Assembly (NCBI GenBank): GCA_963756715.1
Contig: CAVWOV010000019.1
Coordinates: 1-64,000 of the forward strand
DNA length: 64,000 bases
Direction: 5' to 3'
Source: VAZQ01 sp963756715
GTDB lineage: Bacteria > Pseudomonadota > Alphaproteobacteria > Rhizobiales > Xanthobacteraceae
Of this stretch, positions 36,778 to 45,311 are shown in pieces. Position 1 is the first letter of the stretch. Each line of letters opens with the position of its first letter. Made by a program: the position numbers and the translations under genes. The notes under the pieces are model-generated. The model saw nothing but the letters and a program-made list of their open reading frames with translations, did not search any database and was not told the DNA's origin.

Positions 36778-37995
36778 CTATTCGCGTAGAAAATTCAGTA
36801 CCGCGGTTTCGGCCAGCACTGCCTGCGGGATGCTGTGGCGCTGCGAGCGGGCGCGCTCCTCGGCGGTCTGCATCGCCTGCAGATAGGCGCCGAGATGGCG
36901 CGCGCGCTCGATGATGCGCGCACCGATAGGCCGCCGCTCAGCCTCGAAGCGCGCCAGCGCCGGCGCGACTTCGCTGTCTTTTAGCGCTGTGACCAGTGCG
37001 GCCGCATCGTCCGCCGCCTTGGCGACGCCGGCCGCGACATGAGGTCGCGCAACGAAGGCGGCATCGCCAATGATCGCGACCCGGCCGAATGCCATGCGCG
37101 GGGTTTCGAGATCGTAGACCGGCTGCAGGATCGGCTCGTCGATCAACCGCACCACTTGACGGAACTGCGGCGCAAGGAGCCGCTCGGCGGAAGCGCGCAT
37201 CGCGGCGATCGCCTCACGCCGGATCAGCGGCGGCGGGATCGAGATCGCGTGCGTGGTGCCGCGCTCATCGGTGAGCAGACGCTGCAGTTCCGTCGCCTCG
37301 TCGGCAGGCCGGTACCAGACCACGTTATAGCGGCGGTGTCCGGGACGCAGGTCGTCGTCCGGACCGGTCACCGGATAGCCCAGGAACTGCTCGCCGGGCG
37401 GCAGGCAGAAAGTCATGTACTCGAACAGTTCGCGATGAATGTCGTCCGGGAACGCCGCTTCGGGAATGAGCGCGCGCCATGCGACATAGCCGGAATAGAG
37501 CGGCACCAGCTCGGGCAGGCATTGCTGGCGGATGGTGGAGCGGATGCCGTCAGCCGCGACCAGCAGGTCGCCCTCGGCGATGCGGCCGTCACTGAAGTGT
37601 GCGATTACCGCGCGGCCGTTGTCGGTGAATTGCGCGACACCGCGACCGCGATGATAGTGCGCCGCCGGAAACGCATCGCGCAGCACCCGGTAGACCCGCT
37701 CCCATGCGGCGAGCACCTGCGGGCATTCCAGTTCGCAGACCAGGCGGCCCTCCGCATCGAGGATCTTCCGGGTCGTGATCGCGACGCCGAGGTCGGTCGG
37801 ATCGATGCCGAGGCGGCGGATGCGTTCGATCAGGTCGGGCTGCGCCACGATGCCGGCGCCACGGCCGGACAGTTCGCTCTCGACCCGCTCGAAAATATCG
37901 ACGGCCCAGCCGGCGCGGCGCAACTCGAGCGCCGCCAGCAGGCCGCTCATCGAGCCGCCAACCACCAATGCGCGCCGTTGCGTCGCTACGCTCAA
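36778..37995 (-). CDS. FAD-dependent aromatic-ring monooxygenase
   Basis: 405 residues with FAD-binding GGSMSGLLAALELRRAG at residues 13-29, the later DGIRST motif (LLVAADGIRSTIRQ) and GDA motif (VAIIGDAAFVARPHVAAGVA). The pattern suits group A hydroxylases of the salicylate or 2,6-dihydroxypyridine 3-hydroxylase type. Together with the cupin, hydrolase and cyclase genes further on, it suggests oxidation of an aromatic or N-heterocyclic acid. The precise substrate is not readable. It is divergent from the cupin gene. Confidence 0.85.
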   Translation of the reverse strand: MSVATQRRALVVGGSMSGLLAALELRRAGWAVDIFERVESELSGRGAGIVAQPDLIERIRRLGIDPTDLGVAITTRKILDAEGRLVCELECPQVLAAWERVYRVLRDAFPAAHYHRGRGVAQFTDNGRAVIAHFSDGRIAEGDLLVAADGIRSTIRQQCLPELVPLYSGYVAWRALIPEAAFPDDIHRELFEYMTFCLPPGEQFLGYPVTGPDDDLRPGHRRYNVVWYRPADEATELQRLLTDERGTTHAISIPPPLIRREAIAAMRASAERLLAPQFRQVVRLIDEPILQPVYDLETPRMAFGRVAIIGDAAFVARPHVAAGVAKAADDAAALVTALKDSEVAPALARFEAERRPIGARIIERARHLGAYLQAMQTAEERARSQRHSIPQAVLAETAVLNFLRE

Positions 37996-38063
37996 GGCCC
38001 CAATCCCGCGGTTTCCAAGCCGACAAAAGTTGCTATATATCCACTTAAACCTGGAGGAATGTC

Positions 38064-38513
38064 ATGGCCCTGACAATGCTGGATAAGACGGCCGAGCGAT
38101 CCGAGAACAAGGCTTGGCCCGCGGACATCGCCGCCGAATTCGAACAGGAAAGCAAGAATCCCAATCCGTGCGTCGGCAACGCGCTGGTGTCAGAAACCGA
38201 TCGCGTCCGGGTCTGGACCATCCGTCTCAAGCCCGGCGAGCGCGTTGGTTTCCATCGCCATGTGCTGGACTATTTCTGGACCTCGGTCACCGGCGGCCGC
38301 GGGCGCCAGCACGTGCATGACGGCACTACCGTCGAATATACCTATGCGCCCGGTGAGACCCGGCACGAGACTTATGGCGCCGGCGAATTCAAGGTCCACG
38401 ACCTGGAAAACATCGGCGACAAGGACATGGTCTTCATGACCATCGAGTTCCTTGAAAGCGCTAACAAGCCGATGGCGCTGCCCAACAAGGTGCGCCAGCA
38501 AGCCGCAGCCTGA
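38064..38513 (+). CDS. cupin-fold protein
   Basis: A 149-residue single-cupin protein: KPGERVGFHRHVLDYFWTSV carries His residues of cupin motif 1, and the second half has TYAPGETRHETYGAGEFKVH. GGAGGA stands seven bases before ATG 38064, and TATATAT at about 38034 is a candidate -10 in the short divergent space shared with the monooxygenase. Probably a metal-binding enzyme or sensor; the role is unknown. Confidence 0.75.
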   Translation: MALTMLDKTAERSENKAWPADIAAEFEQESKNPNPCVGNALVSETDRVRVWTIRLKPGERVGFHRHVLDYFWTSVTGGRGRQHVHDGTTVEYTYAPGETRHETYGAGEFKVHDLENIGDKDMVFMTIEFLESANKPMALPNKVRQQAAA

Positions 38514-38569
38514 CCCGTCCGCGATTTTTCTCACGTGTCCTGAGATGGAGTGCAGTCGTGCGTTCTGTG

Positions 38570-38597
38570 TCCCCTCCCCGGCTTGCGGGGGAGGGAG
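38570..38597. repeat. CCCTCCCC palindrome
   Basis: TCCCCTCCCCGGCTTGCGGG followed by GGAGGGA forms a strong short hairpin between the cupin gene and livH, inside a 235-base gap. It is another member of the CCCTCTCCCC class. It could weaken read-through into the transporter operon. Confidence 0.65.
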
Positions 38598-38748
38598 GCG
38601 CGGTGCGATTGCGTCACGATCTTTGCGGCACCCGAAAGAAAATGCCCTAGCCAAGCCGCCACGCTTCCTGTCACACTGTGGCCAATAAGAAAAATTGCCG
38701 CTTCATCGCGCGCCGGAACCGGTGCGCTCGCGGGCCGCGGGGGGACGT

Positions 38749-39624
38749 GTGGATTTCAATTTCGACCTGGTGAGCAATGCGCTGATCGCCGGCATCCTGC
38801 TCGGCGGGTTCTATGCTGCCGTGACGATCGGTATCTCGATCTCTTTCGGCATTCTCGACATCGTCAACATCGCGCACCCCGCCTTCATCATTCTCGGCTC
38901 GTATATCGCCTATATCGTCAACAGCACGTTCGGCCTCGACCCGATCCTGGTCAGCCTGATCATGCTGCCGGTGTTCTATGCGCTCGGCGCCGGTGTCTAT
39001 CAGGTCTACTACGCCTCCTTCGAGCGGCGCGGCCGCGAAGCGCTGAGCGGGCTCGCGTTCTTTTTCGGGCTGCTGTTCATCACCGAGGTGCTGCTGATCC
39101 TGGTATTCGGCGTCGACTATCGCTACGTCGAGGCGCCCTACATCGGGCCAAGCTGGCATCTCGGCGTGATGGATTTTCCGCTGCGCATGCTGGTCCCCTG
39201 CCTCACCGCATTGGCCATGTTCGTCGCGCTGCAGCTCTACCTGTCGCACACCTTCATCGGGCGCGCGATCTCGGCGGTGGCGCAGGATCAGCTTGCACTG
39301 CAGCTCATGGGGGCGTCGCCGACCCGCATCAAGCGCATCGCGTTTGGCATCTCGATCGCGACCGCGGCGGTTGCGGGCGCGCTGCTGATCATCATCCAGC
39401 CGGTCGAGCCGTCGGTCGGGCGTGAATATATCGGCCGCGTATTCGCGATCTGCGTGCTCGGCGGACTGGGCAGCCTGCCCGGCACGCTGATCGCCGCGAT
39501 GCTGCTCGGCATCGTGGAGAGCTTCACCTCGACCTTCTATGGGCCGTCCTGGGCGCCGGCGGTCGGGTTCGGCCTGCTGCTGCTGACGCTGGCTTTCCGG
39601 CCTCAGGGTCTCCTCGGACGATAG
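38749..39624 (+). CDS. livH: branched-chain amino acid-type ABC transporter permease (LivH)
   Basis: About 291 residues with eight hydrophobic segments. The LivH hallmark is GGFYAAVTIGISISFGILDI followed by VNIAHPAFIILGSYI, with the coupling helix ALQLMGASPTRIKRIAFG. GTG 38749 is chosen because GGGGGA precedes it. First gene of livH-livM-livG-livF, followed by a Bug receptor rather than a LivK. Confidence 0.9.
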   Translation: MDFNFDLVSNALIAGILLGGFYAAVTIGISISFGILDIVNIAHPAFIILGSYIAYIVNSTFGLDPILVSLIMLPVFYALGAGVYQVYYASFERRGREALSGLAFFFGLLFITEVLLILVFGVDYRYVEAPYIGPSWHLGVMDFPLRMLVPCLTALAMFVALQLYLSHTFIGRAISAVAQDQLALQLMGASPTRIKRIAFGISIATAAVAGALLIIIQPVEPSVGREYIGRVFAICVLGGLGSLPGTLIAAMLLGIVESFTSTFYGPSWAPAVGFGLLLLTLAFRPQGLLGR

Positions 39625-39635
39625 GATTGTCGATC

Positions 39636-40577
39636 GTGCAGACCCGGTATTTCCTGCTGATTGCGGTGGCCGTCGCGGCCGTTGTGTTCTTCGTCGCCCG
39701 CTTCGTGAACAACGACTATGTGTTCTACGCCGGCTACACCGTGCTGCAATTCGTCGTGCTGGCGACGGCCTGGAATATTCTCGGCGGCTATACCGGCTAC
39801 GTAAATTTCGGCTCGGCGGCGTTCTTCGCGATGGGCGCCTATTCGACGGTGTTCTTCCACAAGTTCTCGCCGATGCCGTTGCCGGTCCTGATTGTCCTCG
39901 GCGGCATCGTATCGGGGATCGTCGGGCTCGGCATGGGGTACCTGACGCTGCGGCTGCGCGGCGCGTTCTTTGCCATCGCGACGCTGGCGCTCGCGGTCGT
40001 GCTGCAGACCATCGTGGTCAACTGGAACTATGTCGGCGGCGCCCGCGGCGCCTATGTAATCCGGCCGAACGAAATCGAATTCATCGGCCCCTACATCCAT
40101 TATCTCTTCCTGCTGATGCTGACGCTTGCGGTGATCGCGATCACCATTGCGCGCGGCATCGAGCGTTCGCAGCTCGGCTACGGTTTCGCCACCATCCGCG
40201 ATGACGAACTCGCCGCCGAAGCCTCGGGTGTGCCGACGCTGCGCCTCAAGCTGATCGCGACGACGTTATCCGGTGCGCTGATGGGCATGGCCGGCGCACC
40301 GTTTCCCTATTTCATCGGTTATTTGCAACCGTCATCCGCCTTCGGGCTCGAATACGCCGTCAACTCGATCGCCATGCCGATGATCGGCGGCACGACAAGC
40401 TGGATCGGGCCGCTGATCGGCGCCATCCTGCTCGGGACGTTGCAACAGGTCGCGACCGTCACGATCTCGTCCGCCGTCAATCTGCTGATCGTCGGGCTGC
40501 TGCTGGTCGGCTTTGTCATCATCGCGCCGAACGGCATCGTCGGGCTGGTGCAGCAAATCAGAGCAAGGTCGAAGTGA
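39636..40577 (+). CDS. livM: branched-chain amino acid-type ABC transporter permease (LivM)
   Basis: About 313 residues with around ten hydrophobic segments. Typical parts are WNILGGYTGYVNFGSAAFFA, IRDDELAAEASGVPTLRLKL (coupling helix) and ALMGMAGAPFPYFIGYLQPS. GTG 39636 or TTG 39627 are both possible starts. The stop overlaps the livG start by one base (TGATG). Confidence 0.9.
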   Translation: MQTRYFLLIAVAVAAVVFFVARFVNNDYVFYAGYTVLQFVVLATAWNILGGYTGYVNFGSAAFFAMGAYSTVFFHKFSPMPLPVLIVLGGIVSGIVGLGMGYLTLRLRGAFFAIATLALAVVLQTIVVNWNYVGGARGAYVIRPNEIEFIGPYIHYLFLLMLTLAVIAITIARGIERSQLGYGFATIRDDELAAEASGVPTLRLKLIATTLSGALMGMAGAPFPYFIGYLQPSSAFGLEYAVNSIAMPMIGGTTSWIGPLIGAILLGTLQQVATVTISSAVNLLIVGLLLVGFVIIAPNGIVGLVQQIRARSK

Positions 40578-41308
40578 TGCCCCTGCTCGAAGTCCAGGAC
40601 CTGAGCAAGAGCTTCGGCGGCTTCGTCGCACTCGACGGCATCGAGCTCGCCGTCAATGAGGGCGAGCGCGTCGGCCTGATCGGGCCGAACGGCTCGGGCA
40701 AGTCGACCTTGGTGAATTGCATCTGCGGCACACTGACCAACGAGAGCGGCAGCGTGCGCTTCAACGGCGAGGCCATGGAGGGGCTGCAGACGCATGAGCG
40801 CACCCGCCGCGGCATCGCGCGCAGCTTTCAGTTGCCGCGGCCGTTCGCCAGCCTGACCATCGCGGAGAACCTGCGCGTGCCGCTGCTTTATACGGTCAAC
40901 GCGCGGCCCGCCACAAAGCTGACCGCGGCGGAACTCGACGCGCGCTGCTCCGAACTTTTGGAGCTTGTCGCACTCGAGGACAAGGCCGCGCAATTGCCGC
41001 GCGATCTCACCCAGGTGGAGATGCGCAAGCTCGAACTGGCCCGCGCCATGGCGGCCGACCCCAAGCTGCTGATCGCCGACGAATCGATGGCGGGGCTGTC
41101 CAATTCCGAGGTCACCGACATCGTCGCGCTGCTGATCCGATTGAACGAGCGCGGCATCACCATCATCATGATTGAGCACATCATGCGCGCGGTGATGAAT
41201 TTCTCCCAGCGCCTGGTCGTGCTGGTGTCCGGCAAGAAGATCGCGGACGGCAGCCCGGACGTCGTCATCCGCGATCCCGAGGTGGAGAGGGCCTATCTTG
41301 GGCAATAG
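40577..41308 (+). CDS. livG: ABC transporter ATP-binding protein (LivG) with degenerate signature
   Basis: 243 residues. Walker A is GPNGSGKST at 36-44, the Q-loop is within RSFQLPRPFASLT, and Walker B ends in LLIADESMAGL with the catalytic Glu. The usual LSxGQ signature is replaced by DLTQVEMRKLELARAMA. One composite ATP site of the LivG/LivF pair would therefore be weak. The stop lies inside livF, whose start is 11 bases upstream of it. Confidence 0.9.
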   Translation: MPLLEVQDLSKSFGGFVALDGIELAVNEGERVGLIGPNGSGKSTLVNCICGTLTNESGSVRFNGEAMEGLQTHERTRRGIARSFQLPRPFASLTIAENLRVPLLYTVNARPATKLTAAELDARCSELLELVALEDKAAQLPRDLTQVEMRKLELARAMAADPKLLIADESMAGLSNSEVTDIVALLIRLNERGITIIMIEHIMRAVMNFSQRLVVLVSGKKIADGSPDVVIRDPEVERAYLGQ

Positions 41309-42029
41309 CCTCACCATCGAGAACATCGACGCCGCGTATGGCGCGGTGCGGGTGCTGAACGACGTGTCGCTCAGCGCCAACTCCGGCGAGACCGTCGTGC
41401 TGCTCGGCACCAACGGCAACGGCAAGTCGACCCTGATGAAATGCATCATGGGCATCGTACAGCCGAGCACCGGCCGCATTGTCGCGGAGATCGATGGTGA
41501 GACCCATGACCTCGTCGGGCGCACCACCGAGCAGATCGTCGATCTCGGCATCGCGCTGGTGCCGGAAGGCCGCCGGCTGTTTCCGCGGCAGACGGTCGAA
41601 GAGAATCTTCTGCTGGGCGCGTTCCGCAAGAAGGCGCGCGAAAGCATGAAGACCAATCTCGCCTTCTGCTTCGAGTGCTTCCCGCGGCTCGCCGAGCGGC
41701 GTTCCCAGCTTGCCGGCTCGATGAGCGGCGGCGAGCAGCAGATGCTGGCGCTGGCGCGGGCGCTGATGCTCAGCCCGCGCATTCTCCTGATCGATGAGCC
41801 TTCAGTCGGCCTGGCGCCGGTGCTGGTGAGCCGCACCATCGACAAGATCAAGGAGCTCAAGGACCAGTACAAACTGACGGTGCTGATGGCCGAGCAGAAT
41901 TTTCCGCAGGCGCTGCGCATCGCCGACCGCGGCTACGTCATCGTTCACGGCCAGATCGCCTTCGAAGGCCGCTCGGTCGACGAGCTCAATAACAATGAAC
42001 TGATCAAGAAATTCTATCTGGGACTGTGA
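41298..42029 (+). CDS. livF: ABC transporter ATP-binding protein (LivF)
   Basis: 243 residues from TTG 41298, overlapping livG by 11 bases. Walker A GTNGNGKST, signature MSGGEQQMLALARA and Walker B ILLIDEPSVGL are all canonical, with VLMAEQNFPQAL carrying the switch region. Complete LivF length. The stop overlaps a possible GTG start of the Bug receptor that follows. Confidence 0.9.
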   Translation: MGNSLTIENIDAAYGAVRVLNDVSLSANSGETVVLLGTNGNGKSTLMKCIMGIVQPSTGRIVAEIDGETHDLVGRTTEQIVDLGIALVPEGRRLFPRQTVEENLLLGAFRKKARESMKTNLAFCFECFPRLAERRSQLAGSMSGGEQQMLALARALMLSPRILLIDEPSVGLAPVLVSRTIDKIKELKDQYKLTVLMAEQNFPQALRIADRGYVIVHGQIAFEGRSVDELNNNELIKKFYLGL

Positions 42030-42034
42030 ACGCC

Positions 42035-43006
42035 ATGAAAAATCCGACACGCGGCTTCGTCGCAGCGCTTGTGCTTGCTGCCGGCCTGTCCGCCGCATAC
42101 GCGCAGGCGCAATCTTATCCCAACCATCCGGTTCGCATCATGGTCGGCTTCGCCGCCGGCAGCGGCCCGGACATCCTGGCGCGCACCATCGGTACGCAAC
42201 TCGGCAACGATCTCGGCCACAACTTCTTCGTCGAAAATCGCGGCGGCGCGAACGGCACGATCGCCGCCAAGGTGGTGGCGCAGTCCGAGCCCGACGGATA
42301 TACGCTGCTGTATTCCAGCGCCGCGATCTCCAGCACGCCGTTCATCTACAAGAACAGCTCGCTCGACGTCCTGCGCGATCTGGTTCCGGTCGCGACGGTC
42401 GGCGTGCTCGACGGCTACTTCATGCTGGTCAATCCGTCGCTTCCGGTCCACACCGTCGCGGAATTCATCACCTACGCGAAGAACAACCGCGTCCTCTACG
42501 GATCGCCCGGCGTCGGCAACCTGCTTCACCTTGCCGCCGAGCTGTTCAACGTCAAGGCCGGCCTGTCGATGCAGCATGTTCCCTACAAGGGCGCCTCGGA
42601 GGTTTTGACGGCGCTCATGCAGGGCAGCATCCAGGTGATGTTCGTCACGCCGACATCGGCGGCCGGCCTCGTCAAGGACGGCAAGCTGCGCGCATTGGCC
42701 ACCACGGGCGCCAAACCGATGCCGGAGTTTCCCGATCTGCCGCTGCTGCGCGCCACGGTTCCGGCGTATCCGCCGTCGGTCTCGTGGGGCATGACCTTCG
42801 CACCCGCCAAAACGCCCGCTGCCATCATCGACAAGCTCAATGCCGGCATCCGCCATGCGTTGACCGTGCCGGCGGTGGCCGACGTGGTACAGAAGGCCGG
42901 CTATGTACCCGATGGCCGCAATGCCGCGCAGACGGCGGAATTCTTCCGTCAGCAAGTGAAGGAAACTGGCGAAGCCGTGCGCGCCGCCCGCATCCAGCCG
43001 AATTGA
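42035..43006 (+). CDS. Bug-type (TctC) receptor as last gene of the Liv operon
   Basis: 323 residues from ATG 42035, which begins the signal peptide (MKNPTRGFVAALVLAAGLSA). GTG 42026, overlapping the livF stop, is an alternative that would translationally couple the pair. Bug features are YPNHPVRIMVGFAAGSGPD, ENRGGANGTIAAK, EPDGYTLLYSS and SMQHVPYKGASEVLTALMQG. A Bug protein in the place of LivK is unusual: Bug receptors normally serve TctAB systems. Either it feeds this ABC system or a distant TctBA. Confidence 0.9.
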   Translation: MKNPTRGFVAALVLAAGLSAAYAQAQSYPNHPVRIMVGFAAGSGPDILARTIGTQLGNDLGHNFFVENRGGANGTIAAKVVAQSEPDGYTLLYSSAAISSTPFIYKNSSLDVLRDLVPVATVGVLDGYFMLVNPSLPVHTVAEFITYAKNNRVLYGSPGVGNLLHLAAELFNVKAGLSMQHVPYKGASEVLTALMQGSIQVMFVTPTSAAGLVKDGKLRALATTGAKPMPEFPDLPLLRATVPAYPPSVSWGMTFAPAKTPAAIIDKLNAGIRHALTVPAVADVVQKAGYVPDGRNAAQTAEFFRQQVKETGEAVRAARIQPN

Positions 43007-43034
43007 AGTCGCATTCAAACACCGAGGTGTCATC

Positions 43035-43889
43035 ATGCCGATAGCCAGCGTCCGAGGCGTCTCCCTCAACTACGAAATCCTGGGCGATCACGGCCCCGCG
43101 ATGGCGCTCACACCGGGCGGCAGAAATCCGCTATCCAATGTCAAACCGTATGCGGAGCAGATGGCGGCCCGCGGCTACCGCGTGCTCATTCATGACCGAC
43201 GCAATTGCGGCGCCTCCGACGTTTCCTTCGACGGCAGCAAATCCGAATACGAGGTCTGGGCCGACGACCTGCATGCGCTGCTCAAGCAACTCGGCATGCT
43301 GCCGGCGATCGTCGGCGGCACCTCGTCGGGCGGACGGCTCTCGCTGCTGCTGGCGCTGCGCTACCCGCAGGATGTGCGCGCCCTGATCCTGTGGCGTATC
43401 ACCGGCGGCGAGTTCGCCATCAAGCGGCTGACCGAGAAGTATTACGACCAGTATATCCGGCTCGCCCAGCAGGGCGGCATGGCGGCCGTCTGCGATGAGG
43501 AACACTTCGCCGAGCGCATCCGCGAGCGAGCGGGCAATCGCGAGCGATTGATGGCGATGGACCCGCAGGACTTCATCGCAGTATTGCAGGCTTGGCGCGA
43601 GCCGTTTGCGGCGAGCGGAAACCTGCCGCTGATCGGCACCACCGAGGCCGATCTGCACTCGATTACGATCCCGACCTGCATCATTCCGGGCGACGACCTG
43701 ACCCACGGCAGCCGCCATGCCGCGACTGCAGCCCGCCACATCCCGAACAGCGAACTGCATAGCCTGACCACCGGCGACCGCGACGTGGACATCACGCCGC
43801 CCGAAGAGTGGTACGCCCGGGCCGGCGCGATCGCCGATATCTTTGCCGATTTCCTCGCCCGCAAGCTGCCGCGCCAGGCGGCGGCGTGA
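43035..43889 (+). CDS. alpha/beta hydrolase
   Basis: 284 residues. The nucleophile elbow is GTSSGG with Ser97, and HDRRNCGASD is the usual oxyanion-side loop. The acid is probably in IIPGDDLTHGS. At the normal place of the catalytic His (TTGDRDVDITPPEEW) there is no histidine, so catalysis may be altered or use another residue. No signal peptide. It follows the Bug gene by 28 bases and may belong to the same transcript. Confidence 0.82.
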   Translation: MPIASVRGVSLNYEILGDHGPAMALTPGGRNPLSNVKPYAEQMAARGYRVLIHDRRNCGASDVSFDGSKSEYEVWADDLHALLKQLGMLPAIVGGTSSGGRLSLLLALRYPQDVRALILWRITGGEFAIKRLTEKYYDQYIRLAQQGGMAAVCDEEHFAERIRERAGNRERLMAMDPQDFIAVLQAWREPFAASGNLPLIGTTEADLHSITIPTCIIPGDDLTHGSRHAATAARHIPNSELHSLTTGDRDVDITPPEEWYARAGAIADIFADFLARKLPRQAAA

Positions 43890-43910
43890 TCAAACGCACT
43901 CACCCTCCGT

Positions 43911-43997
43911 TCGTCCCCGCGCAGATGCGGGGACGCAGAGTCACCAGCGCTGAATGCGCAGCCCGGGGTTTCTCGCTTTCGCGGGAACGCACGGTGA
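43911..43997. repeat. GTCCCCGCG/CGCGGGAAC palindromic repeats
   Basis: CGTCCCCGCGCAGATGCGGG followed by GACG forms a hairpin at 43911-43935, and a second short hairpin around CTCGCTTTCGCGGG (about 43973-43986) follows. They occupy the gap between the convergent hydrolase and DUF1330 genes. They resemble the mobile GTCATTCCCGCG-type palindromes common in GC-rich proteobacteria. No T run is seen. Confidence 0.6.
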
Positions 43998-44027
43998 TGG
44001 GACGTGCGCCATTTCAGTGCGACAAGC

Positions 44028-44333
44028 TTACCGCACCGTAGCGTCGCCGCCGTCGACCATGATGGTCTCGACCTCGCCCGCACCGCTGCGGCGGAACTTC
44101 GCCGCCGCGTTGTACTCGTCGGACGTAAAGCAGGCGACGCCCTGCTCGAAGGTGGGAAACTCGATCACCACGAAGCGCTGGAATTTGTCCGGGCCCTCCA
44201 TGATCTGGAACCGGCCGCCGCGCGCCAGGACCTTACCGCCATGCTTGGCGATGATCGCCGGAACGAGGTCGGTGTATTTCTTGTATTCGGCGGGATCGTT
44301 GATCTTCGAGCGCGCAACCCAATAGGCGGGCAT
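44028..44333 (-). CDS. DUF1330 family protein
   Basis: 101 residues of the dimeric alpha-beta barrel DUF1330 family: MPAYWVARSKINDPAEYKKY, KHGGKVLARGGRFQIMEG, FVVIEFPTFEQGVACFTSDE. Cytoplasmic, with no known enzymatic role; often found near catabolic genes. Divergent from the cyclase gene. Confidence 0.85.
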   Translation of the reverse strand: MPAYWVARSKINDPAEYKKYTDLVPAIIAKHGGKVLARGGRFQIMEGPDKFQRFVVIEFPTFEQGVACFTSDEYNAAAKFRRSGAGEVETIMVDGGDATVR

Positions 44334-44419
44334 CTTGTCCTCCGCGATAATCTTGCCTGTTTCCTTCGCTGTCGGATGATAGCGATGGTGTCAACCGCAC
44401 TACGGGAAGGACGCAAGTG

Positions 44420-45196
44420 ATGGCGCGCAGACTGATCGACATTTCGGTTCCGCTGGAGAACGATGTCGCCGCCGATCCGCCGGGCTACGGACCGAGCATC
44501 GACTATCAAACCCACCGGCAGACCGCCGCGGAGGTCGTGAAATTCTTCCCCGGCCTGCGCGAGGAGGACTTGCCGGACGGCGAAGGCTGGGCGATCGAGT
44601 GGATCAAGCTCTCGACCCATAACACCACCCACCTCGACGCACCCTGGCACTTCGCGTCCACGATGGATCGCGGCAAGCGAGCCATCACCATCGACGAGGT
44701 GCCGCTCGAATGGTGCATGCAGCCCGGCGTCAAGCTTGATTTCCGCCATTTCGCCGACGGCTATGTGGTGACCGCGCGCGATGTCGAGGCCGAACTCGAC
44801 CGCATCGGCCACACGCTGTCGCCGCTCGAAATCGTGGTCGTGAATACCAGCGCCGGCGCGGCCTATGGGCGTGCCGACTACGTCGCCAAGGGCTGCGGCA
44901 TGGGCCGCGAGGCCACGCTTTATCTCACGGAGCGCGGCGTGCGCGTGACCGGCACCGACGGCTGGAGCTGGGACGCACCTTTCGTCCATACCAAGGAACG
45001 TTATCTTGCCACCCACGACGCCAGCCTGATCTGGGAAGGCCACAAGGCCGGGCGCGAAATCGGCTACTGCCACATCGAGAAACTGCACAATCTCGAAGCA
45101 CTGCCGGCGACTGGATTCACCGTGAGCTGCTTCCCCGTCAAGGTTCGCGGCGGTTCCGCCGGCTGGACCCGGGCGGTGGCGATCCTCGACGAGTAG
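44420..45196 (+). CDS. cyclase family metal-dependent hydrolase (kynurenine-formamidase-like)
   Basis: 258 residues of the cyclase/KynB fold. The metal motif reads THNTTHLDAPWHF, with Thr where HxGTHxDxPxH proteins have Gly. Other family parts are IDISVPLENDV and HIEKLHNLEALPATGFTVSC. It would hydrolyse an amide, formamide or cyclic carbonyl. Proximity to a ring monooxygenase hints at a ring-cleavage pathway, but this is inference. Confidence 0.88.
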   Translation: MARRLIDISVPLENDVAADPPGYGPSIDYQTHRQTAAEVVKFFPGLREEDLPDGEGWAIEWIKLSTHNTTHLDAPWHFASTMDRGKRAITIDEVPLEWCMQPGVKLDFRHFADGYVVTARDVEAELDRIGHTLSPLEIVVVNTSAGAAYGRADYVAKGCGMGREATLYLTERGVRVTGTDGWSWDAPFVHTKERYLATHDASLIWEGHKAGREIGYCHIEKLHNLEALPATGFTVSCFPVKVRGGSAGWTRAVAILDE

Positions 45197-45311
45197 CGCG
45201 ATGCCTTATGCCGCGTCGGCGCGCGGTTGACCCTTCCCGGTCCGGCTCTTAGCATCGCCCCAAGAGATAAACCGGCGCCAACAAGCTGGACCAGATCAGG
45301 GAGGATACAGC

